Source of the DNA: Streptomyces sp. PsTaAH-137
Lineage (GTDB): Bacteria; Actinomycetota; Actinomycetes; Streptomycetales; Streptomycetaceae
DNA length: 64,000 nucleotides
NCBI RefSeq assembly: GCF_003259365.1
Contig: NZ_QLLY01000010.1
Coordinates: forward strand, 1-64,000
Reading direction: 5' to 3'
In this document: piece after piece, positions 32,495 through 40,920 of the stretch
Layout of the letters: every line of letters starts with the position of its first letter
Position numbering within the stretch: position 1 is the stretch's first letter
Made by a program: the position numbers and the translations under genes
Notes under the pieces: generated by a model
Databases searched by the model: none
Told to the model about the DNA's origin: nothing
What the model saw: the letters and a program-made list of their open reading frames with translations, nothing else

Positions 32495-33928
32495 TCAGCG
32501 CTGCCCGTCCCCGCTCCCGACTCCTTTGACCACGAACCCGATCACCGCTCCCCCGCCGTCTCGCCGCGCGGCGAACGGCACACCGCCGTGGGCCGCCGCG
32601 ACCTCCCGCACGATCGACAGACCGAGGCCCGAACCGGGCAGGCTGCGGGCGGCCGGAGCGCGGTAGAAGCGGTCGAAGACGCGGTCCGCGTCGGCGTCGG
32701 CGATGCCGGGACCGCGGTCGAGGACCTCCACGCGCACCCCGCTGCCGACGCCCGACAGCCGGGTGACGACGATCTCGATGGGGGCGGTGCCACCGGTGTC
32801 GAACTTGGCGGCGTTCTCCACCAGGTTGGACAGGGCCCGCTGCAACTGGGCGGGGCGGCCGGTGATCGTGGTGTCGAGGTCCGGCGGGCCGTCCACGTGG
32901 ACGGTGATCATGCGGCCGGTGCGGCGCCGGGCCAGCTTCGCGACGTCCTCCGCGGTCTCGGCGAGCGCCACCTCGGTGACCGGTTCGTCGTCCTCCTTGC
33001 CGGCCGCCAGCTCCACCAGCTCGTTGACCAGGTCGGTGAGTTCGCGGGACTCCTGGCCCAGGTCGGCGACGAGTTCGCGGCGGGCGTCGGGCGGCAGTTC
33101 GCCGATGCGGTGCAGCAGCGAGATGTTCGTACGCAGCGAGGTCAGCGGCGTGCGCAGCTCGTGGCCCGCGTCCTGCACCAGGCGCCGCTGGTCCTCCACC
33201 GACCGGGCGAGCCGGCCCAGCATCCGGTCGAAGGAGCGGCCCAGACTGCCCACCTCGTCGCCGCCGGTGACCGGGACCGCGACGTCCAGCCTGCCGGTCG
33301 ACGCCACGTCCTCGGCGGTCTGCGCGAGCCGGATCAGCCGCGAGGTGACCCGGCGCGCCAGCCACCAGCCGAACAGGCCCGCCGCGACGACGACCGCGGC
33401 CGCGTACAGCAGGGTGCGCCGCTGGAGCTCGGCGAGCAGGTCCTCGGTATCGCTGAACTCCTGCGCGACCTGCACCGCGCCGCGCCCGCCGCCGAGGGAC
33501 ACGGTCGCGAGGCGGTACGCGTCGCCGTCGATCTCCACGTCCTCGTCCTCGGAGAGCAGGCCCGCCTCGCGCGCCTCGGCGACCCGCCGGTCGTCGGCCT
33601 CGACGGGCAGCGGCGGGTTGCCCCGGTCGGTGACGGTGCCGCCCGGACCGAGGACCTGGATGTCGGTGCCGACCGGCCGCGTCAGATCGTCGCGCGGACC
33701 GTCGTGGTCCGCGTCGCCGGAGCTGAAGTCGTCCGCGGTGAGCGCCTCCTGGCGCACCTGCTGGCGCAGGCCGTGGACGACCTGGTCGAAGACGGCCTCC
33801 TGGTCGACACGGACCAGGCGGGCCGCCGAGTCGTAGGAGAGGAACCCGACGAGCGCCGTCACCCCGGCCGCGACCGCCGCGAAGGACAGGGCCAGTTTCG
33901 TGCGCAGGCTCCGCGAGGCGGGACTCAC
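32495..33928 (-). CDS. Sensor histidine kinase with HAMP domain (MprB-like)
   Basis: 477 residues from a GTG two bases after the response regulator stop (GGGAGG upstream). First membrane segment near residues 10-30 (TKLALSFAAVAAGVTALVGFLSYD), an extracytoplasmic sensor of about 125 residues with acidic patches, then a second segment (LLYAAAVVVAAGLFGWWLARRV). HAMP follows, then the H box DAGHELRTPLTSLRTNISLL, N box NLVENAAKFD and G boxes DRGPGIA and GSGLGLSIV. The H box resembles MprB of mycobacteria, which reacts to envelope stress. It phosphorylates the regulator encoded just upstream. Confidence 0.92.
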   Translation of the reverse strand: MSPASRSLRTKLALSFAAVAAGVTALVGFLSYDSAARLVRVDQEAVFDQVVHGLRQQVRQEALTADDFSSGDADHDGPRDDLTRPVGTDIQVLGPGGTVTDRGNPPLPVEADDRRVAEAREAGLLSEDEDVEIDGDAYRLATVSLGGGRGAVQVAQEFSDTEDLLAELQRRTLLYAAAVVVAAGLFGWWLARRVTSRLIRLAQTAEDVASTGRLDVAVPVTGGDEVGSLGRSFDRMLGRLARSVEDQRRLVQDAGHELRTPLTSLRTNISLLHRIGELPPDARRELVADLGQESRELTDLVNELVELAAGKEDDEPVTEVALAETAEDVAKLARRRTGRMITVHVDGPPDLDTTITGRPAQLQRALSNLVENAAKFDTGGTAPIEIVVTRLSGVGSGVRVEVLDRGPGIADADADRVFDRFYRAPAARSLPGSGLGLSIVREVAAAHGGVPFAARRDGGGAVIGFVVKGVGSGDGQR

Positions 33929-33930
33929 CC

Positions 33931-34656
33931 TCAGCCCTCCCTCAGCACGTAGCCCACGCCCCTGACCGTGTGGATCAGCGGCACCCCGTCCGGCTCGTCC
34001 ACCTTGCGCCTCAGATAGCCGACGTAGACCGCGAGGTTCTTCGAGCCCGGCCCGAAGTCGTAGCCCCAGATCCGGTCGTAGATCGTGGCGTGGTCCAGGA
34101 CGATGCCACTGTTGCGGACCAGCAGTTCCAGGAGGTCGAACTCGGTCCTGGTGAGTTCCAGCTCGCGGGCACCGCGCCACGCGCGCCGGGCGGCCGGGTC
34201 GATGCGCAGATCGGCGGCGGTCACCTGCCGGCCGTCGTCGCAGGGTTCCTCGGGCACCGGGGCGGCGCGGCGCAGCAGGGCGCGCAGCCGGGCGAAGACC
34301 TCCTCGACGTCGAAGGGCTTCACCACGTAGTCGTCGGCGCCCGCGTCGAGGCCCGCGATCCGGTCCGGGGTCTCGACCAGCGCCGTCAGCATCAGGATCG
34401 GGGTGCGGTCGCCCTCGGCGCGCAGCACCCGGCAGACCTGGAGGCCGTCGATGCCCGGCATCATCACGTCCAGGACGAGGACGTCGGGCCGGGAGCGGTG
34501 GGCCGCGGCGAGCGCCTCGACACCGTCGGCGACGGCCGTGACCACATAGCCCTCCAGCGCCAGGGCGCGTTCCAGGGCGTTGCGGATCGGTCGGTCGTCC
34601 TCGGCGAGCAGCACGGTCGGAGCGGGGGCCGGGGGGAGCGGAGAGGTCTGCGACAC
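33931..34656 (-). CDS. OmpR/PhoB family response regulator (MprA-like)
   Basis: 241 residues. Receiver domain: acidic pair AEDD near residue 20, phospho-acceptor Asp in VLDVMMPG, Thr in MLTA and Lys in VKPFD. The C-terminal winged helix has TRTEFDLLELLVRNSGIVLDHATIYDRIWGYDFGPGSKNLAVYVGYLRRKVD. It forms a unit with the kinase gene downstream. Divergent from the glycosyltransferase genes, a plausible target. Confidence 0.94.
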   Translation of the reverse strand: MSQTSPLPPAPAPTVLLAEDDRPIRNALERALALEGYVVTAVADGVEALAAAHRSRPDVLVLDVMMPGIDGLQVCRVLRAEGDRTPILMLTALVETPDRIAGLDAGADDYVVKPFDVEEVFARLRALLRRAAPVPEEPCDDGRQVTAADLRIDPAARRAWRGARELELTRTEFDLLELLVRNSGIVLDHATIYDRIWGYDFGPGSKNLAVYVGYLRRKVDEPDGVPLIHTVRGVGYVLREG

Positions 34657-34811
34657 CCCGCCAGTGTGCCCCCGGGCCGGGTGCGCATCGCCTGATCAGC
34701 CGTCCGCCAAAGGGCTTCTTACTTGCCTCTCACCCCCACCGGACGGGCGGCTTACCTGATCCGGCCAGGCTCCTCCCGGACATTGGGGACAAGCCGGGGA
34801 AGGCAGTACGC

Positions 34812-36122
34812 ATGAAGATCGTGTTCCTGCTGCACAACGTGTACGCCATCGGCGGCACGGTGCGCACGACGCTCAACCTCGCCGCCGCGCTCGTCGAGCA
34901 CGGCGGCCACGAGGTGGAGATCGTCTCGATGTCCCGGCACCGGGAGACGCCGCGCTTCCCGGTGGACCCGCGGATCGGGCTCGTCCCGCTCGTGGACGGC
35001 CGGGCGGACAGCGCCGACAGCGCGCTGCCCGCGTTCCGCGAACCGGCCCGGGATTTCCCGGCCGCCGAGAAGCGCCACAAGCAGTACACGCTCCTGCACG
35101 ACCAGCGGGTACGCGCCTACCTGGAGCAGCACTGCGACGCCGATGTCGTCATCGGCACCCGCCCCGGCATCAACGTCTATCTCGCGAAGTGGGGCCCGAA
35201 GCGGGCGCTGCGGGTCGCGCAGGAGCACCTGCGGCACGACGCGCACACCAAGAAGCTGCGCGCGGTGCTGGCCCGCCACTACCGGCGGCTGGACGCGGTC
35301 GTGACGGTGACCGAGGAGGACGCGGCGGTCTACCGGTCGCGGATGGCGCTGCCGGGGGTGCGGGTGCTGGCCGTGCCGAACATCGTGCCGCCCGCCCCGG
35401 TCCCGCCGTCCGACGGCACCTCGAAGATCATCGCGGCGGCCGGGCGGCTCGCCCCGGGCAAGCGCTACGACCTGCTCCTGGAGGCGTTCACCGCGGTGGC
35501 GGCGAAGGAGCCCGGCTGGGAGCTGCGGATCTACGGCGGCGGCGCGCAGGAGGAACGGCTGCGGACCCTGGTGGCCGGGCTCGGACTGACCGGGCGGGCC
35601 CGGCTGATGGGCGCCGTGTCGCCGATCGAGCCGGAGTTCGCCAAGGCGTCGATCGTGGTGAGCGCCTCCGACGCCGAGTCGTTCGGGATGACGCTGGTGG
35701 AGGCGATGCGCTGCGGGGTCCCGGTGGTGAGCACGGACGCGCCGCTCGGGCCCGGCGAGATCATCACGGACGGGCACGACGGGCGCCTGGTGCCGGTCGG
35801 GGACGCGCGGGCGCTCGCCGAGGCGATGGTCGAACTGATCGAGGACGACACGCTCCGCAGGGCGATGGGCACGGCCGCGCTGGAGTCCGCGCACCGCTAC
35901 GACCCGGAGCCGATCGTCGCCCGTTATGGCTTGCTTTTCACCCAACTCAGGGCGACGAAACGACGTCGTGCAGGGCAACGGCTGCGCGGCCGGGCCGTCA
36001 ACTGGGCGCGCAGAAAAGCCCGTTCGGTACGCGGGACGCACTCCCGCGGACAAGAGGGGACACGCCATGAAGGCCGAGGTCACCGGGCCGGGGGCACTGC
36101 CGCACGGCCCCGGACACCGTAG
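34812..36122 (+). CDS. Glycosyltransferase family 4 protein
   Basis: 436 residues. GT-B fold: N-terminal domain with MKIVFLLHNVYAIGGTVRTTLNLAAAL, C-terminal nucleotide-sugar site with GRLAPGKRYDLLLEAF, FAKASIVVSASDAESFGMTLVEAMRCGVPVVSTD and GPGEII. It probably transfers a sugar from an NDP donor to a cell-surface or secondary-metabolite acceptor. The last 60 residues are Arg-rich and continue past the family end, overlapping the next gene by 56 bases, which suggests translational coupling. Confidence 0.9.
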   Translation: MKIVFLLHNVYAIGGTVRTTLNLAAALVEHGGHEVEIVSMSRHRETPRFPVDPRIGLVPLVDGRADSADSALPAFREPARDFPAAEKRHKQYTLLHDQRVRAYLEQHCDADVVIGTRPGINVYLAKWGPKRALRVAQEHLRHDAHTKKLRAVLARHYRRLDAVVTVTEEDAAVYRSRMALPGVRVLAVPNIVPPAPVPPSDGTSKIIAAAGRLAPGKRYDLLLEAFTAVAAKEPGWELRIYGGGAQEERLRTLVAGLGLTGRARLMGAVSPIEPEFAKASIVVSASDAESFGMTLVEAMRCGVPVVSTDAPLGPGEIITDGHDGRLVPVGDARALAEAMVELIEDDTLRRAMGTAALESAHRYDPEPIVARYGLLFTQLRATKRRRAGQRLRGRAVNWARRKARSVRGTHSRGQEGTRHEGRGHRAGGTAARPRTP

Positions 36123-37797
36123 GGGAACGATGCCCACGCCTGCGACGCACCACTCCAGCGCACCGCCCACCCAGACGCCCGTCCCGGCGGGGCCCTCGGC
36201 CCCCGGTCCCCGGTGGCGACGGGCCCCCGAGGGGCGGAGGACGGGCCGACAAAGTCGGTGGCGGTCCGTCCTCCGCCCCCCACTCGCGGCCGGAACCCTC
36301 GCCCTCGCCGCCGCGGGACCCGTGTCGGCGGCGGCCCCGGCTCCGCCGCGCACCAGGCCCGGGGCACGCCGTTCCCGTGACCGGCGTACCCCGGGCCCCG
36401 ACGTCTGGCTCACGGCCGTCGCCGCACTCTACGCAGTCGCCCAACTCACCCTTGTCGTCCCACAGTTGGGCCACGGCCTCGGATGGGACGAGTCCGTCTA
36501 CGTCTCCCAGTACGACCCGCGCAATCCGGCCGTGTTCTTCAGCGCGCCGCGCTCGCGCGGGACCAGCCTGCTGACCGCGCCGTTCGTCGCGGCCGGCGCC
36601 GGACCGCTCGCCCTGCGCGCCGTGCTCGCCGTGCTGTCCGCCGCCGCGCTCTACGCGGCGTTCCGCGTCTGGCGCCCGCTGGTCGGCGCCCGCACCACCG
36701 CCTTCGCCGCCCTGCTCTTCGGCAGCCTGTGGATCAGCGTGCTGTCCGGGGCGATGGCCATGCCCAACCTGTGGGTGGCGTTCGGCGCGGTCGGCGCCGT
36801 GGGCTGGTTCCTGCGCGGCGGCACCTGGCAGCCGGCGCTGTGCGTCGCCGCGGTGGCCCTGTTCCGGGCGCCGGACGCGGTGTGGCTGGTGCTGCCGCTC
36901 GCCGCGTACGCCCTCGTCGTACGAGGACACAGGCGCGCCCTGCCGTGGCTGGCCGCGGGGCTGGCGGCCGGACTCGCCCAGTGGGTCGTCGAGGCGTATC
37001 TGCGCTGGGGCGGCGTGCTGGAGCGGCTGCACGTGTCCAGCGCCACCGAGGGCGACATGGGCCTGCACCCGAACTTCGGCACGGCCTGGCGCGCGGTGAA
37101 CGGCCCGCTGCTGTGCCGCCCCTGCACGGCGGGCGCCCCGGACCAGCCCGGACTCGCCCTGTGGTGGCTGGTCCTGCCGCTGCTCGCGGTGGCCGCGGTG
37201 CTGGTGGCCCGGCGCGAGCGGCGGCTCGCGCCGACCGTCCTCCCGGTGGCCTGCGCGGCGTCCCTGAGCGCGTCGTACCTGCTGCTCATCGGCTACTCCG
37301 CGCCGCGCTTCCTGCTCCCGTCGTACGCGCTGCTCGCGCTGCCCGTCGCGGTGCTGCTGCGGCGCCTGAAGCGCCGCAGGACACTGGCGGTCGCCGCAGT
37401 CGTCCTCGTCGCGGCGCAGATCGTCACCCAGTTCGTCGTGCTGCAACGGGTCGTGGCCGCCACCGCGACGACCGACGCCCGCTACGTCGCCGCCGCCAAC
37501 GGCCTGCGCACCCTGGGCCTCACCCCGCCCTGCCTGGTCACCGGCCCGCGCGCGCTGCCCATCGGCTACGCGGCGGGCTGCGCCTCCGCCCAGATCAAGG
37601 GCAACAACACCTCCACGACCCGCGCGCAGCTGCTGCGCCGGGCGGCCGAGGTCCCCACGGCGCTGCTCACACCGCGGGGCACCCTGCCGCCCGACTACGC
37701 CCGGCACTGGACCCCGTACGTCCTGCCCGGCACCCACGGCTGGACCGCGTGGAAGGCACCGGAGCCGGCCGCGCTGCGGCTAGTCAGCCGGCCGTAG
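36067..37797 (+). CDS. Integral membrane glycosyltransferase (GT-C fold, GT39/DUF2029-like)
   Basis: 576 residues from the ATG with GAGGGG before it. The first 110 residues are Pro/Arg-rich and disordered, with one hydrophobic stretch. Then about nine to ten membrane segments. The catalytic acidic pair lies in the first extracytoplasmic loop (GLGWDESVYVSQYDPR), as in GT-C enzymes that use lipid-linked sugars. C-terminal residues after 480 are extracytoplasmic (CLVTGPRALPIGYAAGC). It overlaps the GT4 gene upstream and, by 18 bases, the convergent FMN reductase gene. Confidence 0.85.
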   Translation: MKAEVTGPGALPHGPGHRRGTMPTPATHHSSAPPTQTPVPAGPSAPGPRWRRAPEGRRTGRQSRWRSVLRPPLAAGTLALAAAGPVSAAAPAPPRTRPGARRSRDRRTPGPDVWLTAVAALYAVAQLTLVVPQLGHGLGWDESVYVSQYDPRNPAVFFSAPRSRGTSLLTAPFVAAGAGPLALRAVLAVLSAAALYAAFRVWRPLVGARTTAFAALLFGSLWISVLSGAMAMPNLWVAFGAVGAVGWFLRGGTWQPALCVAAVALFRAPDAVWLVLPLAAYALVVRGHRRALPWLAAGLAAGLAQWVVEAYLRWGGVLERLHVSSATEGDMGLHPNFGTAWRAVNGPLLCRPCTAGAPDQPGLALWWLVLPLLAVAAVLVARRERRLAPTVLPVACAASLSASYLLLIGYSAPRFLLPSYALLALPVAVLLRRLKRRRTLAVAAVVLVAAQIVTQFVVLQRVVAATATTDARYVAAANGLRTLGLTPPCLVTGPRALPIGYAAGCASAQIKGNNTSTTRAQLLRRAAEVPTALLTPRGTLPPDYARHWTPYVLPGTHGWTAWKAPEPAALRLVSRP

Positions 37798-38436
37798 CGC
37801 CGCGAGCCGCTGCTCGAAGGGAGTCACCTGGAACCCGTCGGCCGGGTCCACGGACGTGATCGCGCCGGTCAGCGAACGGGGCGCGATCGCGGCCGCGGTG
37901 TCGACGTCGGGTCCGGCGTCGGCGACCGTCGGGCCCATGAAGCGGGCCAGCTCGCCGCCCGCACGGGTGATCCGGGCGGCGAGACCCTCCTCGCCCCAGT
38001 CCTCCGACGCCGCGTACACGGCGGTCGGCAGGACGAGGGCGCGCAGGTACGTGAAGAGCGGACGCAGCGCGTGCTCGGTCACCAGCGAGTGCCGGGCGGT
38101 GCCGCCGGTCGCGGCGACGAGCACGGGCTTGCCGGTCAGCGCGTCCTTGTCGATGACGTCGAAGAACGACTTGAACAGTCCGCTGTACGAGGCCGCGAAC
38201 ACCGGCGTCACGGCGATCAGGCCGTCGGCGGCCGCCACCGCGTCGAGCGCGGCGGCGAGCCTGGCCTGCGGGAAGCCGGTGACGAAGTGCTGGGCGATCT
38301 CGGTGGCGAGGTCGCGCAGCTCGATGACCTCCACCTCCGCGTCGACCCGGTGCAGGGTCGCCGCGGTGAGCCGGTCGGCGAGCAGCCGGGTGGACGAGGG
38401 AGAACTCAGTCCCGCCGATACGACGACGAGCTTCAC
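37780..38436 (-). CDS. NADPH-dependent FMN reductase (CE1759 family)
   Basis: 218 residues from a GTG overlapping the monooxygenase stop by four bases. Flavodoxin-like fold: KLVVVSAGLSSPSSTRLLADRL at the phosphate-binding loop and TPVFAASYSGLFKSFFDVID around the flavin. It should supply reduced FMN to the luciferase-like monooxygenase encoded directly upstream. The pair resembles CE1758/CE1759 of Corynebacterium. Substrate unknown. Confidence 0.9.
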   Translation of the reverse strand: MKLVVVSAGLSSPSSTRLLADRLTAATLHRVDAEVEVIELRDLATEIAQHFVTGFPQARLAAALDAVAAADGLIAVTPVFAASYSGLFKSFFDVIDKDALTGKPVLVAATGGTARHSLVTEHALRPLFTYLRALVLPTAVYAASEDWGEEGLAARITRAGGELARFMGPTVADAGPDVDTAAAIAPRSLTGAITSVDPADGFQVTPFEQRLAALRPAD

Positions 38437-39530
38437 TTCGCGCTCCCTTCAGGCGCGTCGGCCTTGGCGGCGACGCGGGCCGCGTGGGTGGGCGCGTCCG
38501 GCACGTTCGCCGGGCGCTGGTTGGCGAACTCCTTGCGCAGCACCGGCACGACCTCCTCGCCGAGCAGGTCGAGCTGCTCCAGGACCGTCTTCAGCGGCAG
38601 GCCCGCGTGGTCCATCAGGAACAGCTGGCGCTGGTAGTCGCCCACGACGTCCCGGAACGACAGCGTCCGGTCGATGACCTCCTGCGGCGAGCCGACGGTC
38701 AGCGGCGTCTCCCGGGTGAAGTCCTCCAGGGACGGGCCGTGGCCGTAGACCGGCGCGTTGTCGAAGTACGGGCGGAACTCGCGCACCGCGTCCTGCGAGT
38801 TCTTCCGCATGAAGACCTGGCCGCCGAGGCCGACGATGGCCTGCTCCGGGGTGCCGTGCCCGTAGTGGGCGTAGCGCTGGCGGTACAGGTTCACCATCTG
38901 CTGGGTGTGGCTGGCGGGCCAGAAGATGTTGTTGTGGAAGAAGCCGTCGCCGTAGTACGCGGCCTGCTCGGCGATCTCCGGGGAGCGGATGGAGCCGTGC
39001 CAGACGAACGGCGCGACGCCGTCGAGCGGGCGGGGCGTGGACGTGAACGACTGGAGCGGCGTGCGGAACTTGCCCTTCCAGGTCACGACGTCCTCGTCCC
39101 ACAGGCGGCGCAGCAGGGCGTAGTTCTCGATGGCGAGGTCGATGCCGTCGCGGATGTCCTTGCCGAACCACGGGTAGACCGGCCCGGTGTTGCCGCGGCC
39201 CATCATCACGTCGACCCGGCCGTCCGCGACGTGCTGGAGCATCGCGAAGTCCTCGGCGATCTTCACCGGATCGTTGGTGGTGATCAGGGTGGTGGAGGTG
39301 GAGAGCACCAGCTTCTCGGTGCGGGCCGCGATGTAGCCGAGCATCGTCGTCGGGGAGGACGGGACGAACGGCGGGTTGTGGTGCTCGCCGGTCGCGAAGA
39401 CGTCGAGGCCGACCTCCTCCGCCTTGAGCGCGATGGCCAGCATCGCCTTGATCCGCTCGTGCTCGGTCGGGGCACGCCCGGTCGTCGGGTCGACCGTGAC
39501 GTCGCCGACGGTGAAGATCCCGAACTGCAT
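38433..39530 (-). CDS. FMN-dependent luciferase-like monooxygenase (CE1758 family)
   Basis: 365 residues. Luciferase-like TIM barrel with MQFGIFTVGDVTVDPTTGRAPTEHERIKAMLAIALKAEEVGLDVFATGEHHNPPF and VDVMMGRGNTGPVYPWFGKD. It would use FMNH2 from the coupled reductase and O2 to oxidise an organic substrate, unidentified. The gene pair is divergent from an AraC regulator, its likely controller. Confidence 0.92.
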   Translation of the reverse strand: MQFGIFTVGDVTVDPTTGRAPTEHERIKAMLAIALKAEEVGLDVFATGEHHNPPFVPSSPTTMLGYIAARTEKLVLSTSTTLITTNDPVKIAEDFAMLQHVADGRVDVMMGRGNTGPVYPWFGKDIRDGIDLAIENYALLRRLWDEDVVTWKGKFRTPLQSFTSTPRPLDGVAPFVWHGSIRSPEIAEQAAYYGDGFFHNNIFWPASHTQQMVNLYRQRYAHYGHGTPEQAIVGLGGQVFMRKNSQDAVREFRPYFDNAPVYGHGPSLEDFTRETPLTVGSPQEVIDRTLSFRDVVGDYQRQLFLMDHAGLPLKTVLEQLDLLGEEVVPVLRKEFANQRPANVPDAPTHAARVAAKADAPEGSAK

Positions 39531-39639
39531 GGCTGCTCACCTTCCAGGTTGTTGACGCTTCAACTATACCCCTGGAACAGTGCCCCCGCCGCACTTATTT
39601 CCCCCGGCCGCTGTCGGTGCCCCGCCGTACGATCCGGGC

Positions 39640-40437
39640 ATGGAGCGTGACACCCGCGGGATCGTCGACCCGGACGCGCTGCTGACCCGCGTCCGCTTCC
39701 GCCGCCACGAGCCCGCGCCCGCCCTGCGCCCGTACGTGCAGAACTACTGGTTCATCGACTGGGACCTGGACGCCCCCTACGCCTCGCACGTCCTCGCCCA
39801 CCCCTCGGTGAACCTGACGTTCCAGTGGGACGAGGCGGACGGCCCGCCGTACGGGGAGCTGACCGGCGTCTGGGCGCCCGGCCTCTACACCCGCAAGATC
39901 GGCGGGCGCGGGCGGGTGTGCGGGGTGAAGTTCCGGCCCGGCATGTTCCGGCCCTTCGCGCCGGACGAGCCGGTCTCCGCGTGGACCGGCCGGGTGCTGC
40001 CGTACGCGGATGTGTTCCCGGCGACCGACCCGGCCGCCGTCGTCGGCCCCGCCGAGGACCGCGACCGGGCCGCCGCCCTCGACGCCTACCTGCTGCCCCT
40101 CGCCCCGGCCGCCCCCGACCCGCGGGCCGAGCTCGCGTGCGGCCTCGTCGCCCGGATCCGCGCCGAGCGCGCCGTGCACCGGGTCGCCGGTCTGGCCCGC
40201 GAGGAGGGGCTTTCGGTGCGCTCGCTCCAGCGGCTGTTCGCCGGGTACGTGGGGGTCAGCCCGAAGTGGTGCGTGCTGCGCTACCGGATCCACGAGGCCG
40301 TGGAGGCCGCCGCCCACCACGACGCCGTCGACTGGGCCGCCCTCGCCGCCGACCTGGGCTACGCGGACCAGGCCCACCTGGTCCGCGACTTCACGGCAAC
40401 CCTGGGCGTGTCTCCGACGGCTTACCCGTCCAACTAG
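39640..40437 (+). CDS. AraC family transcriptional regulator (DUF6597-type N-terminus)
   Basis: 265 residues from the ATG at 39640. The N-terminal half (LRPYVQNYWFIDWDLDAPY, HPSVNLTFQWDE) is the ligand-binding region often called DUF6597. The C-terminal HTH_18 has VHRVAGLAREEGLSVRSLQRLFAGYVGVSPKWCVLRYRIHEAVEA and ALAADLGYADQAHLVRDFTATLGVSP. It is divergent from the two-component monooxygenase genes. Repeat cluster C follows. Confidence 0.9.
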   Translation: MERDTRGIVDPDALLTRVRFRRHEPAPALRPYVQNYWFIDWDLDAPYASHVLAHPSVNLTFQWDEADGPPYGELTGVWAPGLYTRKIGGRGRVCGVKFRPGMFRPFAPDEPVSAWTGRVLPYADVFPATDPAAVVGPAEDRDRAAALDAYLLPLAPAAPDPRAELACGLVARIRAERAVHRVAGLAREEGLSVRSLQRLFAGYVGVSPKWCVLRYRIHEAVEAAAHHDAVDWAALAADLGYADQAHLVRDFTATLGVSPTAYPSN

Positions 40438-40460
40438 GCCGCGGCCCGGAGGCCTCCTCC

Positions 40461-40707
40461 CGCGCAGTTCCCCGCGCCCCTGGGTCGTTCGTCGTCTGCG
40501 GCTCCGGTGGGGCTTCTCGCGCAGTTCCCCGCGCCCCTGAGATGCGCACTTCGTGCGCCATCTCATCAACGACAGAGGCGCGGCGGAGCCGCAGCCTCTG
40601 AAGGGGAGGCTGCGCGAAGCGCATGCCTCAGGGGCGCGGGGAACTGCGCGAGAAGCGGCCACCGGGCCGCGCCCGAAAGACGTCCCAGGGGCGCGGGGAA
40701 CTGCGCG
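40461..40707. repeat. Palindromic repeat cluster C (four arms, three hairpin modules)
   Basis: Arms at 40461-40481 and 40518-40538 face complements at 40630-40650 and 40687-40707, making a nested two-layer palindrome in the 309-base gap. Compared with clusters A and B, an extra 36-bp module is inserted after TCTCAT: CAGAGGC-GCGGC-GGA-GCCGC-a-GCCTCTG. The GCGGCGGAGCCGC core (40580-40592) recurs inverted at 59349-59361. The flanking genes converge here. Confidence 0.9.
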
Positions 40708-40746
40708 ACCAGCCCCCACCGGAGCCGCAGACGATCTACGGGCCTA

Positions 40747-40920
40747 CTACCCCGCGTGCCTGATCGCGTAGATCATCACGAAGGCCACGATGTGGATGCC
40801 GAAGAGGAAGTAGCCCAGGTACCACCACATGTACCGCTCGCCCTTCTTCTCCTCGGCGAGCCGGCGCTGATCGAACTCACGCTGGAGGACATCCAGCGGA
40901 TCCGGCGCCTCAGAGCTCAC
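40747..40920 (-). CDS. Small membrane protein (57 aa), coupled to the SDR gene
   Basis: A GTG start lies inside the last codons of the SDR gene (11-base overlap: GTGAGCTCTGA). The peptide has a charged, probably helical N-terminus (LDVLQREFDQRRLAEEKKGERY) and one membrane segment (MWWYLGYFLFGIHIVAFVMIYAI). The strict codon pattern (G/C third positions) and overlap support a real gene. I do not recognise the family. It may be a membrane anchor or subunit for its neighbour; this is a guess. Confidence 0.75.
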   Translation of the reverse strand: MSSEAPDPLDVLQREFDQRRLAEEKKGERYMWWYLGYFLFGIHIVAFVMIYAIRHAG

